Source: Armatimonadota bacterium (GTDB lineage: Bacteria; Armatimonadota; Fimbriimonadia; Fimbriimonadales; ATM1). From it: a stretch of DNA of 16,688 nt. Of the stretch, positions 1 through 6,845 are shown piece after piece. Position 1 is the first letter of the stretch; each line of letters opens with the position of its first letter. Under the pieces are notes generated by a model. It was not told the DNA's origin and ran no database searches. It was given only the letters and a program-made list of their open reading frames with translations. Position numbers and translations under genes: made by a program. The stretch is from the NCBI GenBank assembly GCA_003695835.1, contig RFHN01000006.1:1-16688 (forward strand), in the 5' to 3' direction.

Positions 1-1097
1 ATCGCTTTTTCAAGCATCGGCCTCATGGACTCGATGCAGACCAAGCCCCCCGAGTAGTTCGTGCCTCCGTCATCCACCAAGACGGCGGAGATCTTGTCCA
101 GCTCGTCTTTGTGCATCTCGACGTAAGCACGGGAACCGAGCAAGCCCTGCTCTTCGCCCGTCCACAGGATGAATCGGATCGTCCGCTTGGGTTTGGCGCC
201 TGCCGTCATGAGCAGGCGGGCCGCTTCGAGGGCGACCATCGTGCCGGTGCCGTTGTCGCAGGTGCCTTGCGATCCGGGACCGTCCCAGCTGTCAAGGTGG
301 CCGCTCACGATTACCATTTCTTCGGGCTTTTCCGTACCCGGAATGTCGGCGATAACGTTGTACACTGGCACGGGTCCAGGCTCCCAGATGTTTTCGGCCC
401 AGATCTCAAGGATCGGTTGCTGCCCCGCATCCAGGGCGCTCATCACGGCTTGATAGTCGCTCAAACGGACGGTTACTTCCACGTCGGTGGGAAGGTTCTC
501 CCAGGTCAGTCCTCGCCAACTACCGCTGGTGATGACCAGTTCGTTGCGAGAAGGGAAGATCTTGCCGGCGATCCCCGCTTCGCGGAGCGCGTTCTCAAGC
601 TCTTCGTTTGGTCGTTGCCCGCGCTGCTGGGGTGGCATGAGGACCCAAGCTCCCTTCAGCTGGTCTTTCATTGCCCGTGCAGCCTCTGCGTTCTCCGGCG
701 CCTTCACGGCAGGTCCTCGCACCAACCCGTTCGTCCCCGCGGACCAGGCCCGCGTCGTGAATTGGAAGGTCCGCGGATACGGTGCAACCATTCGCGCGAT
801 CTGATTCGGGCCTCGCCGGAAACCGACCGGCACCTCGCCCCACTGTTCCAGGTGAGCGTTCTGCAAGCCGAACGACTTGAACATGTCCCGCGTCCACTCG
901 CAGGCCTTCTGCAGGTTCGACGACCCCGTCAATCGAGGACCGATCTGAATGCAGAGATACTCGAGATGTCGAATGACCTGGTTGCGATTCTTCCCTTCGT
1001 CAATGATCCGTGAGATCACTTCCGGATCGCCCTGTGCGCCAACCTGGGCATAGGGGATGAGCAGCAACAAGAAACCGAGAATGCGCAGTCCTTTCAT
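1..1097 (-). CDS. Secreted M28-family zinc peptidase (carboxypeptidase Q-like), 3' end outside window
   Basis: Probably removes single amino acids or dipeptides from peptides outside the cytoplasm with a two-metal active site. The 365 visible residues open with a signal peptide (MKGLRILGFLLLLIPYAQVGA, likely cut after A21). A protease-associated-type insert follows at roughly 90-240, then the M28 catalytic core. Visible metal and catalytic residues are H266 and D268 in SGHLDSWD, D280 in CDNGTGT, E314/E315 in TGEEQGLLGS, and D341 or D342. The last histidine ligand lies past the left edge. HLDSWD followed by DNGTG is the style of plasma glutamate carboxypeptidase/carboxypeptidase Q. The ATG at 1095-1097 is chosen because it begins the signal peptide; only a weak AAGG lies just upstream. 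The gene follows the S8 protease by 65 bases on the same strand, so co-transcription is likely. The family is secure; the substrate is not known. Confidence 0.93.
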   Translation of the reverse strand, partial: MKGLRILGFLLLLIPYAQVGAQGDPEVISRIIDEGKNRNQVIRHLEYLCIQIGPRLTGSSNLQKACEWTRDMFKSFGLQNAHLEQWGEVPVGFRRGPNQIARMVAPYPRTFQFTTRAWSAGTNGLVRGPAVKAPENAEAARAMKDQLKGAWVLMPPQQRGQRPNEELENALREAGIAGKIFPSRNELVITSGSWRGLTWENLPTDVEVTVRLSDYQAVMSALDAGQQPILEIWAENIWEPGPVPVYNVIADIPGTEKPEEMVIVSGHLDSWDGPGSQGTCDNGTGTMVALEAARLLMTAGAKPKRTIRFILWTGEEQGLLGSRAYVEMHKDELDKISAVLVDDGGTNYSGGLVCIESMRPMLEKA

Positions 1098-1105
1098 CGC
1101 CTTAC

Positions 1106-1120
1106 TCGGGTCATACCCGA
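1106..1120. other. Perfect short inverted repeat just upstream of the M28 start
   Basis: TCGGGT and ACCCGA flank a three-base CAT centre, giving a perfect 6-bp hairpin or dyad. It ends 8 bases before the M28 ATG, within the 65-base gap after the S8 stop. It has no T-tract, so it is not a convincing terminator. It could fold in the mRNA over the ribosome-binding region or serve as a small operator. Neither role is shown. Confidence 0.3.
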
Positions 1121-1162
1121 TTCGGCGCACTCTTGGTTCCGCACTCCGGGAAGAACCGGCTT

Positions 1163-3556
1163 CTACGGCATGACCGTCCACCGCACCTGGTCGATCCGTG
1201 CCGACCAGTTGGCCACGGTCACCCCTCGGTCGAAGAACTTGACGCGGCAACGTACTTCACCGCTTGATCCCACGAATCGGGACGCCGATGTCGAGACGGT
1301 AACCGTTGTCGCGTCGTCGTCCGACGGAGCATTGCCCCGATACATCTCGACCCACTGGTTCGCCACAAAGTCGAACATCTCGATGGATTGCTCTACATTT
1401 CCGCTGACTGTGACCATGGACTCCACGCGCAGGCGGACTGTGCCAACCGAGGGAACTTGCGTGAACGACCCAAGCTCCACGTCCACCGACGGCTCAGCAA
1501 CGGTCATGGGGCGTCGCGCCTCGACCGTAACATAGCCGTCGTCACTGCGCTCAAGGTCTTCGACCTGACCGCCTGTTTGGCTGCCTTGGTGAACCGTCAG
1601 CGAGCTGGGCCAGGCATCGGCGGTGACGCCACTGACGACCAGCGCGAAGTCCGCATCCATCTCTTGGGTCTCGAGATGTTGGTCTTGGTTGATTTCTCTC
1701 GCGTACACCTGGACGGTCCAGGTCCCGGGGGCCGGGTTTTGTACGAACACGTTCTCCACCGTGTCTACACCGTTCGGCGATCCGCCCGGAGTGGACCAAT
1801 TGCCGACCAGAAGACCGTTATTGCCCCAGTACACGGTTCCGTCGGGAGCAATCACCTTGAGGTCGAGGTCGTTGATTCGGTGGAGCGAGCTCGATGTGGT
1901 ACCCGCCGGATCGGCGTAAACCATCGTCACGCGAAGAGACGGTTGGCCGTTTGCGACGTAAAGGCGATACTCCGCCGTCTCGTCTACCGCGAGTGCGACA
2001 TCCTCATTGACAACGAAGAGGTTGTTGCGCCAGTTGTGCAAGTTGCGGAGTTCGGGCATGCCCCAACCCTGGTGGGTTCGCGTGAGGTCGTGGGTCGTAC
2101 CGCTGAAAGGATAAGAATCAGCTGTGTTGATAAGCACAGCCTTGGCGGTCGTGAAGTGCGGGCGGGAGTCGAACACCGTGTGCCCAGGCGCAAAGTTGCC
2201 GAGCACGCCCTTGTGCCACATCTGGAAGAAAAGCCCGAAGTGCCCTGCGACGATCGGAGTGGCGCCACTCGTGCCGCCAAAACCCGTCGTGTACGACGTG
2301 TCGCTGGATGACGAGGTCGTGAAGATCGAGTCATAGAAGTGCGTGAGGTCCGGTTTAATTCGGCCGTCCGCTGCCGGACCGATGCTGGCCCCGAAGTTCC
2401 ACGCGTCGTCGCTCTTCGTGAGGGTGTTTCGGTGATACACTCCGCCGACCGAGACGACGTTCTTCGCCCAAGCTTGCGGCCTCGAATCCTGATTGCCGGC
2501 GTTCGATTGCGACTGACAAATCAGGATGTCGTTCTCGAAGATGATGTCATCCATTTCGAACGACTTGTTTGTATACTGTGTGGTTCGCGCGTCCCCCCAA
2601 CTGTTCGTTTGGAATACGGCGAAGTAGGGCGCCTGGAGCAGTTCGCGCGTGTGCTGGTATCGGTTCGAAGCCGAATCAAGGTCCGCAAAGATGCCTTGCG
2701 CGTCCGGCAGCATGCCCCGGCCCTGGGAGTTGCCGACCCCGGAGCCGAACACGATCCCGGTCGTCGAAGTGCCATGGGAGCTGCTTCCGCTTCTCGGGCC
2801 GTGGAAGAGCAGGGGCGGGTCTTGGAAATCCACGTGCGTGCTGCGAACGTTCGTGTCCATGACTTCGCCGCGGACGCCGGCGCCTGTGAATCCTTCCACA
2901 TTTTCAATGAAATTCGCGCCGCCGATCTCGCGGGCGATGTCCATGTCCACTTCTGGGGCGGACCAGAGGTCGATCCAGAAGACTTCGTCCATCCTCGCGA
3001 CGGCCAGTAACTGATCCGGGGAGAGGGTGGCTTCGAGCAGGAAACCGTCCGGAATGGCCCGATGAACCACTCCGCCCATTTGGCGGACGCGAGCGGCCAC
3101 AACAGCCTTCATCTGCGACCCTCGTTCCAGCACCTGGATGTTGTAGCGCTGCGTGCCGAGGATGCGCCGGTTCATCAGGTCAATCAGCACCGGGTCAATC
3201 TTGTAAGCCGGTTCGTACGGGCCAACCCACCGCACGAAGGGAAGGCCGCTGACGCCGGCTGCCCCCTTGGGCAACGTTGCGACGTAGGCGTGCGTAGGCA
3301 AGTAGCGCCACAGCTGGACCCCTCGCCCCTGAAGCTCACGCAGCTGTGCTTCTCGCGGCTTGTCCTTGAACTGGATGATTCCGAGCTGGCTCGTCGGTGT
3401 GGACGACAGGGGCATGGGAATCAACGGCCGTTCTCGGACCGGGTCGAAAGTGGCATAGCGCAGAAGGAGCGGTTTGGTCGGCTCTTGGGGCGCGACGAGC
3501 GCGCCTTGACCGGCGATGCCAGACAGAAGAACAAAAAGGGTCAGAGCGCCCACCAT
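1163..3556 (-). CDS. Secreted subtilisin-family (S8, KP-43-like) serine protease
   Basis: Secreted endopeptidase of 797 residues. A hydrophobic leader (residues 3-20) is followed by two propeptide-like segments (about 55-121 and 149-200), then the S8 catalytic domain. The catalytic triad is D234 (VMDTNVRSTHVDF), H261 (SSHGTSTTG) and S430 (GFGGTSGATP), with oxyanion N355 in SNAGN. A KP-43-type beta-barrel spans about 505-643 (INDLDLKV, VENVFVQNPAPGTWTVQVYA). A final beta-rich domain (645-797, ending WSARIDQVRWTVMP) resembles a module I recall from secreted Armatimonadota/Planctomycetes proteins. The ATG at 3554-3556 lacks a Shine-Dalgarno sequence, and the leader lacks the usual positive n-region. 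The 16 codons before it are open, in frame and Arg/Lys/His-containing, back to the TGA of the preceding small gene, so the true start is uncertain. It lies between the Tad1-like gene and the M28 peptidase on the same strand. Confidence 0.93.
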   Translation of the reverse strand: MVGALTLFVLLSGIAGQGALVAPQEPTKPLLLRYATFDPVRERPLIPMPLSSTPTSQLGIIQFKDKPREAQLRELQGRGVQLWRYLPTHAYVATLPKGAAGVSGLPFVRWVGPYEPAYKIDPVLIDLMNRRILGTQRYNIQVLERGSQMKAVVAARVRQMGGVVHRAIPDGFLLEATLSPDQLLAVARMDEVFWIDLWSAPEVDMDIAREIGGANFIENVEGFTGAGVRGEVMDTNVRSTHVDFQDPPLLFHGPRSGSSSHGTSTTGIVFGSGVGNSQGRGMLPDAQGIFADLDSASNRYQHTRELLQAPYFAVFQTNSWGDARTTQYTNKSFEMDDIIFENDILICQSQSNAGNQDSRPQAWAKNVVSVGGVYHRNTLTKSDDAWNFGASIGPAADGRIKPDLTHFYDSIFTTSSSSDTSYTTGFGGTSGATPIVAGHFGLFFQMWHKGVLGNFAPGHTVFDSRPHFTTAKAVLINTADSYPFSGTTHDLTRTHQGWGMPELRNLHNWRNNLFVVNEDVALAVDETAEYRLYVANGQPSLRVTMVYADPAGTTSSSLHRINDLDLKVIAPDGTVYWGNNGLLVGNWSTPGGSPNGVDTVENVFVQNPAPGTWTVQVYAREINQDQHLETQEMDADFALVVSGVTADAWPSSLTVHQGSQTGGQVEDLERSDDGYVTVEARRPMTVAEPSVDVELGSFTQVPSVGTVRLRVESMVTVSGNVEQSIEMFDFVANQWVEMYRGNAPSDDDATTVTVSTSASRFVGSSGEVRCRVKFFDRGVTVANWSARIDQVRWTVMP

Positions 3557-3604
3557 AGCGTGGATTAGGACGGGTTTAGGATGCCGGAGAGTTCTCTCGA
3601 GGCA

Positions 3605-3916
3605 TCAACCCTCGGGTTTGTGCGGGACCCGAAGTCCCAAAACTCCCTGCTGCTCGCGTCGCCGACGGCGCAGCAGAAGAGCTTCTCGGGCTTCTTCGAG
3701 GTGGTAGAGCGCCTTGGCGTTCTCCTCACAGGCCATATCCCGGCCTTGGAAGTCCAGCAATCGCTGTACGAGCACCTCGATTACGTCCTCGATTCGACAG
3801 CCATTGATGCCAACCTCCCTCGGCGAACCGTGCTGGAAGATGATCTTGATGAACGGCTGATCCACGATGGCATCGCTGCCGTCCATGCTCCGAAACTTTT
3901 CCATATTCTCGCTCAT
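3605..3916 (-). CDS. Small Tad1/Acb2-like protein (candidate cyclic-nucleotide or gcADPR-binding sponge)
   Basis: This 103-residue soluble protein matches a small family common in phages and some bacteria. The recalled consensus is FQ.GP..EVG.NG at the front, then a helical hairpin with FQ.G...C.ENA.A...LEEA..WL..R...R..GV.G. Here the front is FQHGSPREVGINGC (27-40) and the core is FQGRDMACEENAKAL with LEEAREALL. As I remember the Clostridium botulinum Tad1 structure, ligand contacts include F82, N92 and R109, spaced 10 and 17 apart. F56, N66 and R83 here have the same spacing. Tad1 binds TIR-made gcADPR and blocks Thoeris defence. Function here is inference: no phage or TIR gene is visible. 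A run of five arginines (83-87) is unusual. The ATG at 3914-3916 is chosen for its GGAGAG ribosome site six bases upstream; the open frame extends further upstream, but that part looks non-coding. Family placement is moderate; the gene itself is convincing. Confidence 0.72.
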   Translation of the reverse strand: MSENMEKFRSMDGSDAIVDQPFIKIIFQHGSPREVGINGCRIEDVIEVLVQRLLDFQGRDMACEENAKALYHLEEAREALLLRRRRREQQGVLGLRVPHKPEG

Positions 3917-3922
3917 GGCTGT

Positions 3923-3928
3923 CTCTCC
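3923..3928 (-). promoter_or_regulatory. Ribosome-binding site of the Tad1-like gene
   Basis: GGAGAG on the minus strand lies six bases before the ATG at 3916. This decides the start against longer in-frame alternatives that reach 4192. Confidence 0.7.
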
Positions 3929-3952
3929 AAAACTCTTAGGGCTCCTTGGGAC

Positions 3953-3958
3953 TTTATA
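3953..3958 (-). promoter_or_regulatory. Possible -10 element for the Tad1-like gene
   Basis: TATAAA on the minus strand lies 36 bases before the start codon, in the 188-base gap after the M14 gene. No good -35 hexamer is seen at 16-18 bases, so this is weak. If real, the small gene and the two proteases downstream could be transcribed independently of the M14 gene. Confidence 0.25.
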
Positions 3959-4104
3959 CCCAGTGCGACCGCCCGCGGGAACAGGCGACGCAGGCGGGCC
4001 GTCATACGACCTGTCTGCCGGTCCACTTGTTCGCCCCTCACCAGGCGACGTGTCCGCAACGAGGCTGACATCCGCTCCTCCGTGGGCTGGCAGACACCGC
4101 GCCT

Positions 4105-5829
4105 TCAGTCCACTTCGACCGTGGTTTGCACGCGTCCGGCTCGTTCGTGACGGGCGGACAGCACGACCGTTCCTTTTCCCGACACCGTCCACTCGAACAC
4201 ATGGCGATGGCTCGTCTCTTGCATCATCCAGCCGAAGCCACCTGCGGCGATCCTGTCCCGCCCGGCGAGCTGCGGCCCTTGTTGCCTGATTTGTCCTGCG
4301 ACGAGTCGAACTCCCTCGCCGACCTCAATCTCGGCCACGACACCGCGACAGAGCTTGGCTCGAACGGCATGCTCCGTGACGTTCGTCGGTAGGAACCCAA
4401 CGTTGTCCACGGCAAACCGGATGACGGTCCCCTCTCCGGCCTTGATCCGCTCGACGGCCCGGATCTCCAGGCGTGGAGAGGCAAGAGCTTGCCACACGGC
4501 CCAGTCCACAAACGTGCTCACTTCAGCCTCCAGGAAGTCCGGCGGCGGATTCCGGAACGCGTACATCGAGTCCCAGCCACCGAGCTCGACCTTGCCGAGC
4601 TGCGGGTGGTCGAACTCGTACCAGTCCACGTAGCCGTTCCCACCCAGCTTCTCGTCGCTCCATTTCAGCAGCATTCGGTCGTGCTCGAACGGGTGATCGC
4701 GGAACCAGTCTATGTACTTGTAGTCCGTGATGCCGGCTTGCCGTTGGGGAGACCAGATTTCGGTCGTCCAAGCGTAGACGCCCCGGTGTTCGTACATCCA
4801 GTCGTCGAACACGCCAGTGATGACCTCTTGGGGATGGTATCGGAAGTCCTTGTGCACGCAGATGGCGGGGTATCCAGTCAACTCTGTGCCCTTCTCACCA
4901 ATGCGCTCATAGTTCCAGCGATCTTCTGCTGGAATCTCGTCGTCCGATTTGGTGCTCGGCGGGCGAAGGTGGACGCCGCTGAACGTATGGAAGGTGATCG
5001 CGCCGCAGATGTTCGGTCGCCGAACGATCGCGTCCACGAGGGCGCGGACCTCTGGCTCGGACGTTGGATACGGTCCAGCGCCTCGTTGCTCGGATTCGAG
5101 CCGCCATGAGCTTGGGAAGTTCCGATTCAGATCCAGGCCCTCTTTGACGGTTCGAGCGCGAAGGGTCAACGGATCGAAGTTGTGGAAGATGCCTTCGGGC
5201 ATGAGCCGATAGAACTCGCCCTCGAATTCATCCGGCTCTCTTCGAACGAGCAGTCGAGGCTCGTCGGGGCTGATCTTCCAGGCCCCGTTGGGATCTTTGA
5301 TTCGCATCTGCAGGATTCGGCCGTCGCCGTCCACATCCTGCCGTTCGAGGCCGTAGGGGTCCTCTTCGTCGTAGGGATAGGGACGCGTGCTGCTACGAAT
5401 GTGCTTCGGCTTGTCCGCGAGCGCCCACTCCGCCCCGTCCGGGTTCACGCGCGGCACGAGATAGAAGGCGCGCGTGTCGAGCGCGTGCGTGATTCTGGGG
5501 TCCTCGCCGTACTTTGTAGTCAATGTGGTCAGGATGTGCAAGACCGCGGTGGAGGCGCTGACCTCGGTCGCGTGGATGTTTCCGTCGCACCAAAACGCGG
5601 GTTTGTCAGCCGCATCCCCTGTCTTCCGATTCGTCACCGTGACGAGCCAGATCTCTCGCCCTTCGTAGCTCTTCCCGATGGCTTCGACCTGCACCAGGTC
5701 TGGGAATTCGGCTTCAAACGCCTTGAGGAGGCTCGTCAGTTCGTCATAACGATAGAACCTGTCAAATGCGATGTCCGGCACATCGGGTATTGTGGCACGC
5801 CTCGCCAGCCGCTCAGCGGCTGCCGACAA
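4105..5829 (-). CDS. M14-family zinc carboxypeptidase, apparently not secreted
   Basis: Removes C-terminal residues from peptides. In this 574-residue protein the M14 fold runs from about 25 to 420. Zinc ligands are H86 and E89 (GNIHATE) and H281 (ITFHTFSG). Substrate-binding N235/R236 are in DLNRNF, and the catalytic glutamate is E357 (YAWTTEIWS). A beta-sandwich-like tail (about 440-574) follows the catalytic domain. No signal peptide or membrane segment is visible, and an in-frame TGA upstream of the start prevents a longer N-terminus, so the enzyme is predicted cytoplasmic, unlike the two secreted peptidases in this cluster. The start is TTG (5827-5829) or possibly GTG (5779-5781, residue 17), with no clear ribosome site for either. 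It is divergent from the GH130 gene; with the TTG start only eight bases separate the start codons. It could alternatively act as an amidase on non-protein substrates, since M14 members vary. Confidence 0.92.
   Translation of the reverse strand: MSAAAERLARRATIPDVPDIAFDRFYRYDELTSLLKAFEAEFPDLVQVEAIGKSYEGREIWLVTVTNRKTGDAADKPAFWCDGNIHATEVSASTAVLHILTTLTTKYGEDPRITHALDTRAFYLVPRVNPDGAEWALADKPKHIRSSTRPYPYDEEDPYGLERQDVDGDGRILQMRIKDPNGAWKISPDEPRLLVRREPDEFEGEFYRLMPEGIFHNFDPLTLRARTVKEGLDLNRNFPSSWRLESEQRGAGPYPTSEPEVRALVDAIVRRPNICGAITFHTFSGVHLRPPSTKSDDEIPAEDRWNYERIGEKGTELTGYPAICVHKDFRYHPQEVITGVFDDWMYEHRGVYAWTTEIWSPQRQAGITDYKYIDWFRDHPFEHDRMLLKWSDEKLGGNGYVDWYEFDHPQLGKVELGGWDSMYAFRNPPPDFLEAEVSTFVDWAVWQALASPRLEIRAVERIKAGEGTVIRFAVDNVGFLPTNVTEHAVRAKLCRGVVAEIEVGEGVRLVAGQIRQQGPQLAGRDRIAAGGFGWMMQETSHRHVFEWTVSGKGTVVLSARHERAGRVQTTVEVD
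5806..5822. promoter_or_regulatory. 17-bp perfect dyad at the divergent gene junction (possible operator)
   Basis: CAGCCGCTCAGCGGCTG has two 8-base inverted arms around a single central base. It lies between the GH130 start and the second possible start (GTG, 5781) of the M14 gene. With the TTG start it would be coding, for AAAERL; with the GTG start it would sit in the shared promoter region, where a dimeric repressor could bind. No regulator gene is nearby. Confidence 0.35.
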
Positions 5830-5837
5830 TAAGAGCG

Positions 5838-6821
5838 ATGGGGAAGTTGGAATCCGAAATCAGTCGTAGAGAGAAGAGAGCGTGGGAGATGGAACTACTG
5901 CACCGCTACGAAGGAAACCCAATTCTGACGGCGGATATGTGGCCGTATCCCGCCAATACCGTCTTCAACTGTGGAGCCACGCGCCTCGAGAACGGGGACA
6001 CCCTACTCTTGGTGCGCGTGGAGGACCGAAGGGGCATTTCACACCTGACCGCGGCTCGAAGCCGGGACGGGCTCTCTGACTGGCAGATTGATCCGGAGCC
6101 GACCCTGCTCCCGGACGAGTCCCCAGGCTCGGACGAGATCTGGGGAATCGAAGACCCGCGGATCGTGTTCCTGGAGGAACTCGGCAAATACGCGATCTGC
6201 TACACCGGCTACTCGCATTCGGGGCCGCACGTGAAGTTGGCGCTTACGAAGGATTTCAGGACGTTCGAGCGTCTTGGAAGCGTGATGCCGCCCGAGGACA
6301 AGGATGCTACGCTTCTTCCTCGTCGTATCAACGGCCGTTGGGTCATGATCCACCGCCCGGTGAGCGCCTTCACAGGCAGTGCCGACATGTGGCTTTCCTA
6401 CTCGCCCGACCTGATCCACTGGGGATGCCATGAGGTGATGTTGGAGGCGCGACGTGGCGCGTGGTGGGATGCGAACAAGATCGGTCTCTCACCTCCAGCC
6501 GTCGAGACGCCTGAAGGTTGGCTGGTCTTCTATCACGGCGTTCGGGTGACCCCGGCTGGCAGCCTGTATCGTCTCGGGGTCGCGCTCTTCGACCTCGAGG
6601 ATCCTTCCAAGCTCATCCGCAGGGGAAATGAATGGATCTTCGGGCCGGAGAAGGAGTACGAGCGCGTGGGCGACGTCGGCTACGTCGTGTTCCCGTGCGG
6701 GTACACGATTGAAGACGACGGAGACACGATTCGCTTGTACTATGGCGGCGCGGACACCGCGGTCGCGATGGCGAAGGGAAGCATCCGCGAAATCCTCGAC
6801 TGGCTTTCGACCCAGGTATAA
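5838..6821 (+). CDS. GH130-family mannoside phosphorylase/hydrolase
   Basis: GH130 enzymes phosphorolyse (most) or hydrolyse (some) beta-1,2- or beta-1,4-mannosides, typically in the cytoplasm. The 327 residues form a five-bladed-propeller-type sequence with family landmarks: NPIL, GATRLENGDTLLLVRVED (46-63), GIEDPRI with likely proton-donor D106, KDATLLPRRINGRW (155-168), HRP (172-174), FYHGVR (231-236), and DVGYVVFPCG (279-288). There is no signal peptide. The ATG at 5838 is preferred; the ATG at 5889 (METLLHRYEGNP-like position, actually MELLH) would remove only a charged N-terminal segment and still leave the whole domain. The GT4 gene starts 24 bases after the stop, and this pairing suggests that one enzyme makes and the other breaks the same mannoside. 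Whether this is a phosphorylase or a hydrolase cannot be decided by eye. Confidence 0.92.
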   Translation: MGKLESEISRREKRAWEMELLHRYEGNPILTADMWPYPANTVFNCGATRLENGDTLLLVRVEDRRGISHLTAARSRDGLSDWQIDPEPTLLPDESPGSDEIWGIEDPRIVFLEELGKYAICYTGYSHSGPHVKLALTKDFRTFERLGSVMPPEDKDATLLPRRINGRWVMIHRPVSAFTGSADMWLSYSPDLIHWGCHEVMLEARRGAWWDANKIGLSPPAVETPEGWLVFYHGVRVTPAGSLYRLGVALFDLEDPSKLIRRGNEWIFGPEKEYERVGDVGYVVFPCGYTIEDDGDTIRLYYGGADTAVAMAKGSIREILDWLSTQV

Positions 6822-6822
6822 T
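6817..6822 (+). promoter_or_regulatory. Perfect -10-like TATAAT overlapping the GH130 stop
   Basis: TATAAT overlaps the TAA stop at 6819-6821, 23 bases before the GT4 start. The best -35-like match is poor (TCGACT, spacer 15). It could be an internal promoter giving a very short leader, or simply the way a GTA-TAA codon pair reads. Confidence 0.3.
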
Positions 6823-6823
6823 T

Positions 6824-6836
6824 CAGTGGCAGCACT
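6824..6836 (+). other. Small inverted repeats in the GH130-GT4 gap
   Basis: The gap carries CAGTG-GCAG-CACTG and the overlapping alternative GGCAG-CA-CTGCC. Both are five-base stems with no T-run, so neither is a standard terminator. They replace any visible Shine-Dalgarno sequence for the following gene. Confidence 0.2.
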
Positions 6837-6845
6837 GCCGCAACT

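Larger units (their letters stand above)
3917..4104. other. Longest intergenic gap (188 bases), M14 stop to Tad1-like start
   Basis: No gene is supported here: the open frames across it have an erratic composition unlike neighbouring proteins. It holds the ribosome site and weak -10 of the small gene, a palindrome CCCGCGGG at 3972-3979, and a direct repeat CAGGCGACG at 3982-3990 and 4042-4050, start to start 60 bases. No hairpin with a T-run was seen, so there is no clear terminator for the M14 gene. Confidence 0.4.

Noticed and set aside
1388..2311. 307-codon open frame antisense to the S8 protease
   Set aside because: The protease on the other strand has an intact catalytic triad; this frame shows no domain.
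3580..3600. GGAGAG-TT-CTCTC element between the Tad1-like and S8 genes as a terminator
   Set aside because: The five-base arms are separated by only two bases, so they cannot form a stable hairpin as written, and there is no T-run.
3917..4192. N-terminal extension of the Tad1-like protein to 4192
   Set aside because: The added sequence is Arg/Pro/Gly-rich and patternless, runs into the M14 gene, and the ATG at 3916 has its own ribosome site.
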